Origin: Thermohalobaculum sp039030715
Lineage (GTDB): Bacteria; Pseudomonadota; Alphaproteobacteria; Rhodobacterales; Rhodobacteraceae
Direction of reading: 5' to 3'
Assembly: GCA_039030715.1 (NCBI GenBank)
Contig: JBCCDU010000014.1
Coordinates: 1-64,000 of the forward strand
DNA length: 64,000 nucleotides
Part shown: one piece after another, positions 32,820 to 41,252 of the stretch
Layout: each line of letters begins with the position of its first letter
How positions within the stretch are numbered: position 1 is the stretch's first letter
Notes under the pieces: model-generated
Told to the model about the DNA's origin: nothing
What the model saw: the letters and a program-made list of their open reading frames with translations, nothing else
Database searches by the model: none
Made by a program: the position numbers and the translations under genes

Positions 32820-32892
32820 ACTTCTTTGCCCTGACGCAAGCCAGCTTGTCGCGGTTTAGGACAACTCAGGTGTAACGCAATTCAACTATGCG

Positions 32893-32915
32893 CTGGCTGT
32901 GTCCCTGCCAGCCAG
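32893..32915 (+). terminator. Hairpin, possible terminator of the glnT/MetX-like unit
   Basis: Perfect 7-bp arms CTGGCTG (32893-32899) and CAGCCAG (32909-32915) with a 9-base loop, about 75 bases after the stop at 32819. Only a weak T-rich stretch follows. It lies in the 323-bp gap 32820-33142, which otherwise contains the inverted repeat at 33099-33122. Confidence 0.35.
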
Positions 32916-33098
32916 TCTCGTATTCGTGCCGCCCTCGGCCTTCTGCTATGCCACTTGCCTATCGAAGGTGGCGTGGCTCCTTTAGCCCTGTCGAATTGCC
33001 TGAGCCCGCACGAATAAGGTAACCGCGCTTCCGAGCAAGATCTTGGTACGATCGCGCAAGTCCATCGAATACGCTTCGGCTTGCTTCATGCATCCTGG

Positions 33099-33122
33099 GT
33101 TCCAGACGAAACATACTGGAAC
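33099..33122. promoter_or_regulatory. Inverted repeat (candidate operator) upstream of the soluble histidine kinase
   Basis: GTTCCAG (33099-33105) and CTGGAAC (33116-33122) form a perfect 7-bp inverted repeat with a 10-base spacer, so the half-sites are about 1.6 helical turns apart centre to centre. It ends 20 bases before ATG 33143, just ahead of the AAAGGAG ribosome site, and could be an operator or an RNA hairpin in the leader. The binding protein is unknown. Confidence 0.4.
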
Positions 33123-33142
33123 GTCGATAAAGGAGCATCGAG

Positions 33143-33877
33143 ATGCATGATCAGAATCTGAACCTGCGTGGTATATCTCATGATATCAACGGCTTGATGG
33201 CGCGCGCTATGCTCGCAGCCGATGGGCTTCGCGAACATGCTGATGTGGGTGTTCGGGCACGTGCCTGCCAGATCGGCGCTGCGATCGACCGGGTTGCAGA
33301 AATCTGTAAGGCCGAGCTCGACCCTCATAGTCAACCCGATCCGACCATGGCACTTGGCTCGACGTGCATAGAGCGTGTCTTGCGGGAAATTGCGGAACTG
33401 GTCGCCGTCGAAAGCACCCTCAGCCCGCGACCGGTGCATTTCTACATTTCGGTGGATGAAGATGTGCGCCTGACGACCAATCCGCAGGCGCTGTTCCGTA
33501 TCCTCTTCAACCTCACCTTGAATGCGGCGAACGCCATCTCGCGGCATGGCGGGTCATCGATCAGGCTTTCGGCCCGGCGATCCGGAGAGCAGATCCTATT
33601 TGGTATTGGCGATGACGGCCCAGGGCTTCCTCAACACATCCTCGACTATCTTTATCCAAGCCTGGAAACCGGAAAGACGCCAACCGAAGGGCGCATCGGA
33701 TCGGGTTTGATCACCGCTGTGGCGCTGGCGTCCGAGCTTGACGGTGAACTGGTTCTCTTGAGCAGCGGTGAGGCGGGAACGAGTTTCTGCCTCGTCCTGG
33801 ACAGCGACCCGTGGGACGAGATCAGCATCAGCCGGAGCGCATCCTTCATTCGCGCGGACCGCGAAACTATGGCGTGA
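33143..33877 (+). CDS. Soluble sensor-less histidine kinase-like protein
   Basis: 244 aa from ATG 33143 (AAAGGAG upstream). The N-terminus carries a phosphoacceptor-type motif RGISHDINGLM with His13. An ATPase domain follows: N-box ILFNLTLNAANAI, DxGxG as GDDGPGLP, and the glycine loop RIGSGLITAVALASELDG. There is no membrane helix or sensor domain, so input must come from a partner or another domain. Its response regulator is not in the window. A Dps-like gene follows 49 bases downstream, and the two may be cotranscribed. ChpT-type phosphotransferase is an alternative, but the ATP-binding motifs here look intact. Confidence 0.8.
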   Translation: MHDQNLNLRGISHDINGLMARAMLAADGLREHADVGVRARACQIGAAIDRVAEICKAELDPHSQPDPTMALGSTCIERVLREIAELVAVESTLSPRPVHFYISVDEDVRLTTNPQALFRILFNLTLNAANAISRHGGSSIRLSARRSGEQILFGIGDDGPGLPQHILDYLYPSLETGKTPTEGRIGSGLITAVALASELDGELVLLSSGEAGTSFCLVLDSDPWDEISISRSASFIRADRETMA

Positions 33878-33926
33878 CCCCGTCAGCCTGCAGTCTTGAG
33901 CGCGACCCGAATTGGAGGATAGGCAG

Positions 33927-34466
33927 ATGCATCGGAGACCCTCGGACCATGTACCGTTCGATTCAATAGCCAAAGCATCGTTGATCGACGCACTCTGCCA
34001 CGTTCTAGGCAACACCTGCCGCATTGCGCGGATTGCGATCAGCTATCAGTGGAATGCGCGGGGGCCTGGATCGTTTCAGGCCGAAACGGAGTTCCGTGAA
34101 CAGGCAGGCGAGTTGCACGAAGCACTTGATCATATCGCCGAGCACATCCGCTCGCTCGGCGGTGTTGCGATCCTGGACTACACGGACAGCAGTCTGACCG
34201 CGAACGCGCCAACGCCTTTGGATCTGCCGGCGCTCCCGGAGATGATCCAGATCATGATCAGTGCTCATGGCGAAGCCTGCATCTCGATTGAGGCTGCAAT
34301 CGATATTGCCGAGGAGGCGGCTGAGCGCCCCAGCGTTCAGCTTCTCACCGACCGGATTGCAGCGCATCGCCGGCATGGCTGGCGTACCCGGATGATGGAC
34401 GAAGGCAGATCTGAAGTCGTGTTGCCGCAAGGTTCCCAACAGACACTGCACTTCGGTCGACCGTAA
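33927..34466 (+). CDS. Dps-like ferritin fold protein with degenerate ferroxidase site
   Basis: 179 aa from ATG 33927 (GGAGG nine bases upstream). The segment QWNARGPGSFQAETEFREQAGELHEALDHIAEHIRSLGG is clearly Dps-type. Aligned by eye with E. coli Dps, ligand His51 is Gln41, His63 is Glu53 and Asp67 is Arg57, while Asp78 (Asp68) and Glu82 (Glu72) are kept. Both ferroxidase histidines are therefore lost. Ordinary Dps oxidises iron with peroxide and protects DNA; this one may be structural, regulatory or use another metal. It follows the soluble histidine kinase in the same direction. Confidence 0.8.
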   Translation: MHRRPSDHVPFDSIAKASLIDALCHVLGNTCRIARIAISYQWNARGPGSFQAETEFREQAGELHEALDHIAEHIRSLGGVAILDYTDSSLTANAPTPLDLPALPEMIQIMISAHGEACISIEAAIDIAEEAAERPSVQLLTDRIAAHRRHGWRTRMMDEGRSEVVLPQGSQQTLHFGRP

Positions 34467-34539
34467 ATCGCCGAAGACAACGGCTCGTCTCGTAGGCAAA
34501 TGTACGGGGCAGGGGCCAGCGCGGTAGCGTTTGCCTCGG

Positions 34540-35496
34540 TCAGTCCAATACGGTCGAACGGTACGCCCCCGGCGTCATGCCAACCTGCTCCTTAAATGTC
34601 GTGGTGAAGTGAGATTGGCTGGAGAAGCCGCAGGCAAATGCGATCTGGGCCAGAACCGCTGTGGGATCCGCCAGCATCCGCTTGCTCGCATCGATACGCC
34701 GCGCAATTACGAATTTGTGCGGCGAGATGCTCGTCGCGACCCTGAAGCAACGCGAGAAGTGGAAGGGTGAGAGCCCAACCAGGTCCGCGAGGTCACGAAT
34801 AACAATCGTATGTTCGAGGTTGGCATCCACATAGTCGGTGATGCGCGCGAGGCGCTGAGCGTCGAGTGCCGCACCCTCTCCCTTGCTCATCGGAGATTGG
34901 CCCTCGCCAGCGATGCGCGCGAGTGTGCCCAGAAGCGTCAGGACCAGACCATCGACGACCAGCGCGCCACCCGGCCCGCCGCGCAAACCCTCGCGCCACA
35001 TTCCGTCTAGGAAGCTCGGCAAATTTGCATTGAAGATGTCACGACCGTAGAGCGCGCGCAGAGGATCGTCCTTTGACGGTGCGCCATCGGTGAGAAGCAA
35101 TTCTTGGACTTCGGTTTTCGGCAGCGCCAGCATCAAAAGCTCGTGGTTGCCCTCGCTCTGCCAGGATGCGCCTGCATCGGCGGGCGCCAGATAACAACTG
35201 CCCTTCCGGCCCGAGAGCTCGACGCGCCCGTCTCCCAAATCGACGCTGGACGATTTCAGCGGCCCGTCCGTCACGATCCGCACGACGATATCAGGCACGG
35301 GCGGGATGAATTTCTCGTGGCCTTCCTGATTGACCCGCATGAGCGTGAACTGATGCGACCCCTGTACCTGGGATTCCCGTTTGAAGCTCGGGTAAAGACT
35401 GTCGAAAACATCGGAAAAGCTCTCGAAACCCGGCGCCGAGATGCTGGTCGAAGGCGTGATCGCATCCGACTTTCGCGGAGTGGTTTTCACGGTCAT
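34540..35496 (-). CDS. AraC family transcriptional regulator
   Basis: 318 aa from ATG 35496 (a TTG three codons upstream is possible). An N-terminal cupin-like ligand-binding region (about residues 30-200) is followed by a C-terminal AraC DNA-binding domain with two helix-turn-helix motifs (IRDLADLVGLSPFHFSRCFRVATSI and LAQIAFACGFSSQSHFTTTFKEQVGMTP). The target operon is not clear. The TRAP operon starts 855 bases away in the opposite direction and could be a target, but the gap is unusually long. Confidence 0.88.
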   Translation of the reverse strand: MTVKTTPRKSDAITPSTSISAPGFESFSDVFDSLYPSFKRESQVQGSHQFTLMRVNQEGHEKFIPPVPDIVVRIVTDGPLKSSSVDLGDGRVELSGRKGSCYLAPADAGASWQSEGNHELLMLALPKTEVQELLLTDGAPSKDDPLRALYGRDIFNANLPSFLDGMWREGLRGGPGGALVVDGLVLTLLGTLARIAGEGQSPMSKGEGAALDAQRLARITDYVDANLEHTIVIRDLADLVGLSPFHFSRCFRVATSISPHKFVIARRIDASKRMLADPTAVLAQIAFACGFSSQSHFTTTFKEQVGMTPGAYRSTVLD

Positions 35497-36305
35497 GTCA
35501 ATCAACTTAGCACACGGCCTTTCGATCCGATCTCGCTTATCTTCATCAGCCGATCACATTTGGTCTCAAGCGGTCTAATGCTCTTTTTCGTTTACAGCCA
35601 AAATCTAAGCTAAATGGAGGAACTCCGCCTGAATTTCAGTTTCTTGCCGGTTCGTTTGATGACCCTGCGCAATATCTTTGCCGCTCAGCGGTCGATGCTT
35701 TTGATTGATGCCTGGTGTGGGCCTGTTTCGCTTAGAGCGACGTTAGTCGAATGCGCGCGGCGCTGCTCTATCGAACCTGGCAAAGCGCATTGAGGCTGAA
35801 CGCCGCTATACGAAGATCTGCGCGACATATGGCGAGGAAAACCGTTCAGGAGTCTCGAGTCAGCTTTTGAGATGACGGCTGATCCAATGGGATAACCTTG
35901 TGTAAAGCATGCAGCGCCCCCGAGGTAGCGAACACGTCCTAAAGCTGGCAATGCGCGATCAATGGTTGTCCGGCGTGACAATGCGAACGGCTGCATAGAC
36001 CGCAGAGTGACGGATTGCCGCCCTTGGCATTACGTAAAGCAACGAATGAAAAGTCTGGCGTTGCGCAACTGCGACCCAAACGTTTCACTTGCACGGTAAC
36101 AAAGGGCCGATGCCTACAAACTTGGGCCTGCGGTTGAGCGGTTCCCCATAGCCATTTGGAAGAAAATGCGCCAAACGAGGGCACGAAGACCACGTTCGGG
36201 TCGAGGCGATAAGAGAACGTCTGCCGTCGGCGCTAGCCGGTAGAGTCGCTGCCGCGAGCCGGAACACCGCCGAAAAGGGACCGGGCATTGTGGGAGGTTA
36301 GCGCG
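35497..36305. other. Long gap between AraC regulator and TRAP operon, no gene seen
   Basis: About 810 bases without a convincing gene on either strand. The longest plus-strand frame with an ATG near 35614 is 58 codons with no recognisable motif, and the minus-strand frames lack ribosome sites. The base composition is more even than in the flanking genes. It presumably holds the two divergent promoters and perhaps a decayed gene. Confidence 0.45.
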
Positions 36306-36325
36306 GCAGAGCGGCGACGCTCTGC
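36306..36325 (+). promoter_or_regulatory. Leader hairpin upstream of the TRAP operon
   Basis: A perfect 8-bp stem GCAGAGCG / CGCTCTGC closes a GCGA (GNRA-type) tetraloop, 26 bases before ATG 36352 and 15 bases before the GGGAGG ribosome site. It would be a stable 5' leader structure, perhaps protecting the mRNA end or modulating translation; regulation is inference. Confidence 0.45.
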
Positions 36326-36351
36326 ACATAGTCAGAGCAAGGGAGGAAACC

Positions 36352-37332
36352 ATGCTGAAATCAGTCTTAGCTGTCGCCTTGGCGGCGACCCTGTTCGGTG
36401 GCGGCGCGTTCGCCGCCGAGAAGATGCGCATCTCGCTTCAGCTTCCGCTGAAAAGCCATCTCGGCCAGAACCTGTTAATGTTCGAAAAAGAGGTCGAAGC
36501 ACGCACCGATGGCGCGATCGATGTCGAGATCTATGACAGCGCAACGCTTTACAAGGACAAAGAAGTTCCTGCCGCCGTCGGTTCGGGCGCAATCGAGGCT
36601 GGTGTCGCTTCTCTCACGCGGTATGTCGGCGACGCTCCTGTCGTCGACGTGTTCTACATGCCGTTTCTTTTGAACACTGAGGAAAAGCTCCGCGCCGCGG
36701 TTGCCGAGGGCTCTGTCGTTCGCGCGACTATTGAGACCGAGGTGGAGAAGACCGGTGGTTCGATTCTCTATTGGCAAGCCTATGGCGGCGCGATCATGTT
36801 ATCCAAGGGCGGGCCGATCCGCACCCCTGCTGATCTTGAGGGCAAAAAGGTCCGTGTCTTCGGCAAGACTCTGGGCGACTTTGTTACCGCTGCCGGCGGT
36901 GCGCCGACGCTGATTTCGGGCTCCGAGCAGTATCTCGCATATCAGCGTGGCACCGTAGATGTCGGCATGACCGGCGTTTCAGGCGTCAAGTCCCGCAAGC
37001 TATGGGAGGTAATGGACACGATAACGGTTACGAACCACGCCGGTATCGAGTTCGTGGTTGTCGTGAACAATGACTGGTGGGCCGGTCTCTCGCCCGAGAT
37101 CCAGGGCCATATCCGTGACGCCGCGGCCGTGGCCCAATCGGATGTGCGCGACAGGATGGCCGAGATTGAGGCCGATGCCTACGCTGCCGCTAAGGAGAAC
37201 GGGATGACGGTGGTCGAATTGACCGAAGACGACCTCGCCGCCTGGAAAGCGGTCTCTCAGCCTGTCTATGATGCCTATCTTGAAGCATCGGGCGACGCCG
37301 GTGCAAAAGTCCTCAGCGCGACATCGAATTGA
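36352..37332 (+). CDS. TRAP transporter solute-binding protein (DctP family)
   Basis: 326 aa with an obvious signal peptide (MLKSVLAVALAATLFGGGAFAA). The mature protein has typical DctP features: a VEARTDGAIDVEIYDSATLYKD strand-turn, YMPFLLNTEE, and the conserved KKVRVFGKTLGDFVTAAGGAPT region whose arginine usually binds a carboxylate. It captures a carboxylic acid in the periplasm for the DctQM permease encoded next. The strong ribosome site GGGAGG precedes it. Confidence 0.92.
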   Translation: MLKSVLAVALAATLFGGGAFAAEKMRISLQLPLKSHLGQNLLMFEKEVEARTDGAIDVEIYDSATLYKDKEVPAAVGSGAIEAGVASLTRYVGDAPVVDVFYMPFLLNTEEKLRAAVAEGSVVRATIETEVEKTGGSILYWQAYGGAIMLSKGGPIRTPADLEGKKVRVFGKTLGDFVTAAGGAPTLISGSEQYLAYQRGTVDVGMTGVSGVKSRKLWEVMDTITVTNHAGIEFVVVVNNDWWAGLSPEIQGHIRDAAAVAQSDVRDRMAEIEADAYAAAKENGMTVVELTEDDLAAWKAVSQPVYDAYLEASGDAGAKVLSATSN

Positions 37333-37381
37333 CGGTTCAAGCTCACAGGGGCGGCCAAACGGCCGCCTCGGTCGAGGATGC

Positions 37382-37879
37382 ATGACGATCATCACCACGA
37401 TTTCCCGAATTGCGGGGCTCTTTGGCGCGTGTCTGATGGCGGCGACGGGAGCGTTGCTGACCTATGAGGTCATAGCGCGTTATTTTTTCGTCAAGCCGAC
37501 GATCTGGGCGGCGGAACTAAGCCAGCTCTGCCTGATCTGGGGGTGTCTGTTGGCGATGGCTTGGGTCCTCAGCATTCGCCGGCATATCACCGTGAATGCG
37601 GTGACCAACCTGCTTCCACCGGGGGCACAAACCGTCTGCGTCGCGGTATCTCTGCTGGTCTTGATCGTCTTTTCAGGCGTCGCCGCGATATATGGGTGGG
37701 GAATTTTCCATGACAGCTTTGACCGGGGCCGCACAACGGGGTCTCTTCTAAACCTGCCGAGCTGGGTCGCCGAGCTCTCCGTGCCCGTAGGTTTCACCCT
37801 TCTGGCCGCTCAGGCGGTGGTGGAGTTGATCGGCCTGCGCCGCGCGCATCTCCCATCACTAGGGCGCAGTCACGAATGA
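37382..37879 (+). CDS. TRAP transporter small permease (DctQ)
   Basis: 165 aa from ATG 37382; an upstream in-frame extension into dctP is not family-like. Four membrane helices (about residues 10-32, 45-65, 82-105 and 125-150) match DctQ. It pairs with DctM in the inner membrane. The dctM start overlaps its stop (ATGA at 37876-37879). Confidence 0.9.
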   Translation: MTIITTISRIAGLFGACLMAATGALLTYEVIARYFFVKPTIWAAELSQLCLIWGCLLAMAWVLSIRRHITVNAVTNLLPPGAQTVCVAVSLLVLIVFSGVAAIYGWGIFHDSFDRGRTTGSLLNLPSWVAELSVPVGFTLLAAQAVVELIGLRRAHLPSLGRSHE

Positions 37880-39150
37880 CCGTGCTTCTTATCCTACTCT
37901 GTCTCTTCGCGCTGCTTCTCGTCGGCGTGCCGGTGGCGTTCGCGCTGGGCGGGTTGGGTTTGGGAATGCTGATTTTTGGCGGCTTCTCGCCACTTATGGT
38001 ACCGCAGGCGATCCTGTCAACGCTGGACGGGTTCATCTTGCTGGCGGTGCCTCTGTTCCTGCTGATGTCGAACATCCTGCTCAAGGGCGGCGTGGGGCGC
38101 GATCTATTCACTGCGGTTCAGGCCTGGGTCGGGCATTGGCCGGGCGGGCTGGCAGTGGCGACGATCCTTTCCTGCGGGCTCTTCGCGGCGATCTCCGGCT
38201 CCTCGGTTGCGACGGCCGCGACGATTGGCACGGTGGCGATTCCAGAAATGGTGAAGCGCGGCTATGGGAAACGCTTTGTCTATGGTCTGCTCGCCGCAGG
38301 CGGGACGCTGGGCATCCTGATCCCGCCCTCGATCCCTATGATCGTCTTCGGCTTTGTTGCCGAGGAGTCGGTCATCGCCCTCTTTCTTGCGGGCATAGGC
38401 CCCGGGTTGTTCCTCGTAAGTCTATTCGTCATCTTCGCCATGCTCCATGCGCGCTTTGGAGGCGGCTACACCCCCGTGCCTGCCGCGAAGTGGGGAGAGC
38501 GTCTGTCCGCCACGCAGCGCGCGCTGCCCTCTCTGGCTCTTGCCATCCTCATTGTGACCGGCCTCTATTCCGGCGCTTTTACCCCGACCGAGGCAGCGGC
38601 AGTGGGCTTTACCGCTGCGCTGCTGATTACAATCTTCTGGCTTCGCACTCTGACCTGGAGCGCGTACTGGGCGGCGGTGCGTGAAAGCGCGATCACAACG
38701 GCAGCGATCCTGCTGATCGTCGCCGGGGCCAAGGTCTTCGGCAAGGCGATCGCGCTCTATCGGATTCCGCAGGATATCTCCGCCTTCATCGCGGCGAATA
38801 TCGAGGGGCCGCTGATCTTCATTCTGCTTGTCTCAGCCGTGCTTCTGCTGATGGGGCTGGTGTTCGAGGCGCTGTCGATGATCCTTATCATGACGCCCGT
38901 TCTGCTGCCCGCAGCAATAGGCCTGGGCTTTGACCCGATCTGGTTCGGTATCTTCATGGTGATTATGGTTGAATGCGCGTTGATCACCCCGCCTGTGGGC
39001 TTGAACCTCTACGTGATCCAGGCAGTGGCGCGTGTTAGTCTAGGCGAAGTGGCGCGAGGCGTCTGGCCGTTCCTGGCTCTCATGATAATCACGGTCGGCG
39101 TCCTATATGCTTGGCCCGATCTGGCCCTCTATATCCCGTTCAAATGGTGA
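37876..39150 (+). CDS. TRAP transporter large permease (DctM)
   Basis: 424 aa with about 12 membrane helices. Signature segments GSSVATAATIGTVAIPEM, GTLGILIPPSIPMI and the C-terminal GLNLYVIQAVARV are typical of the DctM ion-coupled transport subunit. Translation is coupled to dctQ by a four-base overlap. It moves the DctP ligand with sodium in known systems. Confidence 0.93.
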   Translation: MTVLLILLCLFALLLVGVPVAFALGGLGLGMLIFGGFSPLMVPQAILSTLDGFILLAVPLFLLMSNILLKGGVGRDLFTAVQAWVGHWPGGLAVATILSCGLFAAISGSSVATAATIGTVAIPEMVKRGYGKRFVYGLLAAGGTLGILIPPSIPMIVFGFVAEESVIALFLAGIGPGLFLVSLFVIFAMLHARFGGGYTPVPAAKWGERLSATQRALPSLALAILIVTGLYSGAFTPTEAAAVGFTAALLITIFWLRTLTWSAYWAAVRESAITTAAILLIVAGAKVFGKAIALYRIPQDISAFIAANIEGPLIFILLVSAVLLLMGLVFEALSMILIMTPVLLPAAIGLGFDPIWFGIFMVIMVECALITPPVGLNLYVIQAVARVSLGEVARGVWPFLALMIITVGVLYAWPDLALYIPFKW

Positions 39151-39154
39151 CCCG

Positions 39155-40030
39155 ATGACCCAGGCCGCAATTCTGAGGACTCTCTTGGAGGAGGATCGCT
39201 GCCACCCCATGCCCTGCTGTTTCGACGCGCTATCGGCCAAGTTGATCGAGCAAGAGGGGTACGCGCTGACCTTCATGTCTGGCTTCGCCGCCTCGGCCAG
39301 TCGGATCGGCGCGCCTGATCTCGGCCTGATGAGCTATGGTGAGGTCGTCGACCAGGCTCGCAATATCGCGGATGCGACCCGTATCCCCCTGATCGGCGAT
39401 GGCGACACTGGCTACGGCAACGCGATGAATGTGCGCCGGACGGTCGAAGGATTTGCCAAGGCGGGTTGCGCTGCAGTGATGATCGAGGATCAGCTTGCCC
39501 CGAAACGCTGCGGTCACACCCCCGGCAAAGCAGTCGTGGCGCGGGAAGAGGCCTTCGACCGCATCCGAGCCGCCATCGATGCACGCGAGGCCCTTCGCGA
39601 GCGTGGGGGTGACATTCTGATCCTTGCTCGCACCGACGCACGACATGAGCACGGCCTTGGCGAAGCCATCGAGCGAGCTGCGCGCTTCGCCGAGTTGGGG
39701 GCCGATATACTATTCGTCGAGGCTCCAAAGACCGAGGCTGAGATGCGCGATGTTTGCGCGAATCTTCCTGGGCCGAAAATGGCGAACATCGTCGAGGGTG
39801 GCCAAACGCCAGACCTCCCAAACGCAGCACTTCACGACATCGGCTATTCGATTGCCGCCTATCCGCTCTCGCTCCTGGCTGCGGCGATGCAGGCGATGGT
39901 CAGAACGTTAAAGGCGATGCGCGAAGACGAGCGACCCGGTCGAATGGAGTTCAGCGATCTCCGGCGGCGGATCGGCTTCGACGATTACTACGTCACATCC
40001 GAACGCTACGAAACATCCGCACGAAGCTGA
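39155..40030 (+). CDS. Isocitrate lyase / PEP mutase family lyase
   Basis: 291 aa from ATG 39155, five bases after dctM ends. The PKRCGHTPGK loop (KxCGH with catalytic Cys), the DGDTGYG metal-binding strand, and ILARTDAR are diagnostic of the ICL/PEPM superfamily; the length suits 2-methylisocitrate-lyase-like, oxaloacetate-decarboxylase-like or carboxyphosphonoenolpyruvate-mutase-like members. It probably splits or decarboxylates a 2-hydroxy-acid. Its place at the end of the TRAP operon suggests it acts on the imported acid; the exact substrate cannot be read from sequence. Confidence 0.85.
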   Translation: MTQAAILRTLLEEDRCHPMPCCFDALSAKLIEQEGYALTFMSGFAASASRIGAPDLGLMSYGEVVDQARNIADATRIPLIGDGDTGYGNAMNVRRTVEGFAKAGCAAVMIEDQLAPKRCGHTPGKAVVAREEAFDRIRAAIDAREALRERGGDILILARTDARHEHGLGEAIERAARFAELGADILFVEAPKTEAEMRDVCANLPGPKMANIVEGGQTPDLPNAALHDIGYSIAAYPLSLLAAAMQAMVRTLKAMREDERPGRMEFSDLRRRIGFDDYYVTSERYETSARS

Positions 40031-40245
40031 AACGCAAGTAACGGATATCAACCAAACGCGAAGCCATTCGCGACTGCGTCGTCCCGGCCCGTTTTCTTGA
40101 CGCGCTGATTGGTTCGAGGCTCTGGCACCCCAACTCGAAAAGAGCAATTTTTATAATGTGTTGGGTGTTCGGACTGGGATATGAAGTAGTCTTTCGAGGC
40201 CTTCAATTGAATGGCCATTCTGTCCCGCGAAACTGAACATCTGGC

Positions 40246-40662
40246 TTGAGGACTCGATGCCTGGCCTATGCGAAGCCGAACAAGCACCCCGAGATGCGCG
40301 ACAGGACGATCCGGGAGGTATTCGAGGACCAGCGCCCGAGCCTCGTGCCGTATGTCGGCCCGTGCGATGGATTCCACGCGGTTCCAGCCGCAGTTTCCAA
40401 GATCTGTCTCGTGCGGTTCAATCGGCAGATGGTCGACATCCTGAGTGCCGTGCTGATCGATGGGCTCGATGCTGTCGAAGCCGCTTGTGCCGAGGCTCTG
40501 TCGCACAACGTCCGTTCGGCCGGTGTCGTGCTAAACATCCCGGCCCGCCATCGCGAGCCGCCAGCGTCCTTGACTGCCCCTGCTCCTTTGAGCGTAGCCA
40601 CCCCGAATGGAAGATTGGCTTGGTCAAAGGAGCAGAGGCAGGATCTTGCTAATGGACCATAA
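40246..40662 (+). pseudogene. IS21 family transposase (IstA) remnant
   Basis: The translated frame keeps IS21 IstA C-terminal landmarks: NKHPEMRDRTIREVFEDQRPSLVPY, PCDGFHAVPAAVSKICLVRF, then GLDAVEAACAEALS and VVLNIPARHREPP. Between CLVRF and QMVDILSAVL the usual stretch is missing, so an internal piece has been deleted without breaking the frame. No N-terminal part, no istB and no clear terminal repeats are present, so it is an immobile fragment. It lies just upstream of the broken sigma-factor gene. Confidence 0.8.
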
Positions 40663-40723
40663 GTCCACAATTCACTAAAACTCAATCTGAACCACCCGAT
40701 GGGGCGAGCCATGTAGGGTCATC

Positions 40724-41208
40724 ATGCTTGATGAACTTGTTTTGCGTTACAATGATCTGCGGTCTTTCCTCGCCCGCCAGTAGGGATGCCCTCACGATGC
40801 TGCCGATGCGTTGCAAGAACTGGCGGTGAAGTTCGCCGCTTCGGATCTTCAGTTCCAAGGTGTCGCGAACCGGCAGGCCTATATCTTTCGCGCCGCTCGC
40901 AATATCGCCCAGGACTGGGATCGTGCGCGGCGGCGGCGGGCGCGTGATGCCAGTGCAATCGTTCGCGGGTTCGGCGCCGACCCGATCGTGTCTACGGAGG
41001 ATCAGGTTCTTGCCGTGCAGCGCTCCGCCTTGTGTCCTATGCGCTGGACGAACTGCCTGAGCGCCAACGCCGGGCGCTTCTGATGAGCCGCCTCGGCAAG
41101 TTCACTTTCCGCGAGATTGCGGCGGAACTTGGTATCTCGGAAAGCATGGTCGCAAAGTATATTGCCGCCGCATTGCGCCATTGCCGCGACCGGCTCGACG
41201 ATGCCTAG
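40724..41208 (+). pseudogene. ECF sigma factor (FecI-type), broken by a stop and a frameshift
   Basis: Reads MLDELVLRYNDLRSFLARQ, then an in-frame TAG at 40781-40783, then a good sigma-70 region 2 (DLQFQGVANRQAYIFRAARN), then a one-base shift near 41030-41036, after which region 4 (LPERQRRALLMSRL, TFREIAAELGISESMVAKYI) continues to TAG 41206-41208. The total of 485 bases is one short of a multiple of three. FecI-type factors activate the neighbouring iron-receptor gene. Two separate lesions make function unlikely unless both are sequence errors. The FecR-like gene follows. Confidence 0.85.
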
Positions 41209-41252
41209 CGGGCCGGATCGGTCGCGCAAATCTGCTCGATGAGGTGACATCC

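Noticed and set aside
35614..35790. 58-codon plus-strand frame with ATG in the gap upstream of the TRAP operon
   Set aside because: No ribosome site or similarity that I can recognise; too short to support.
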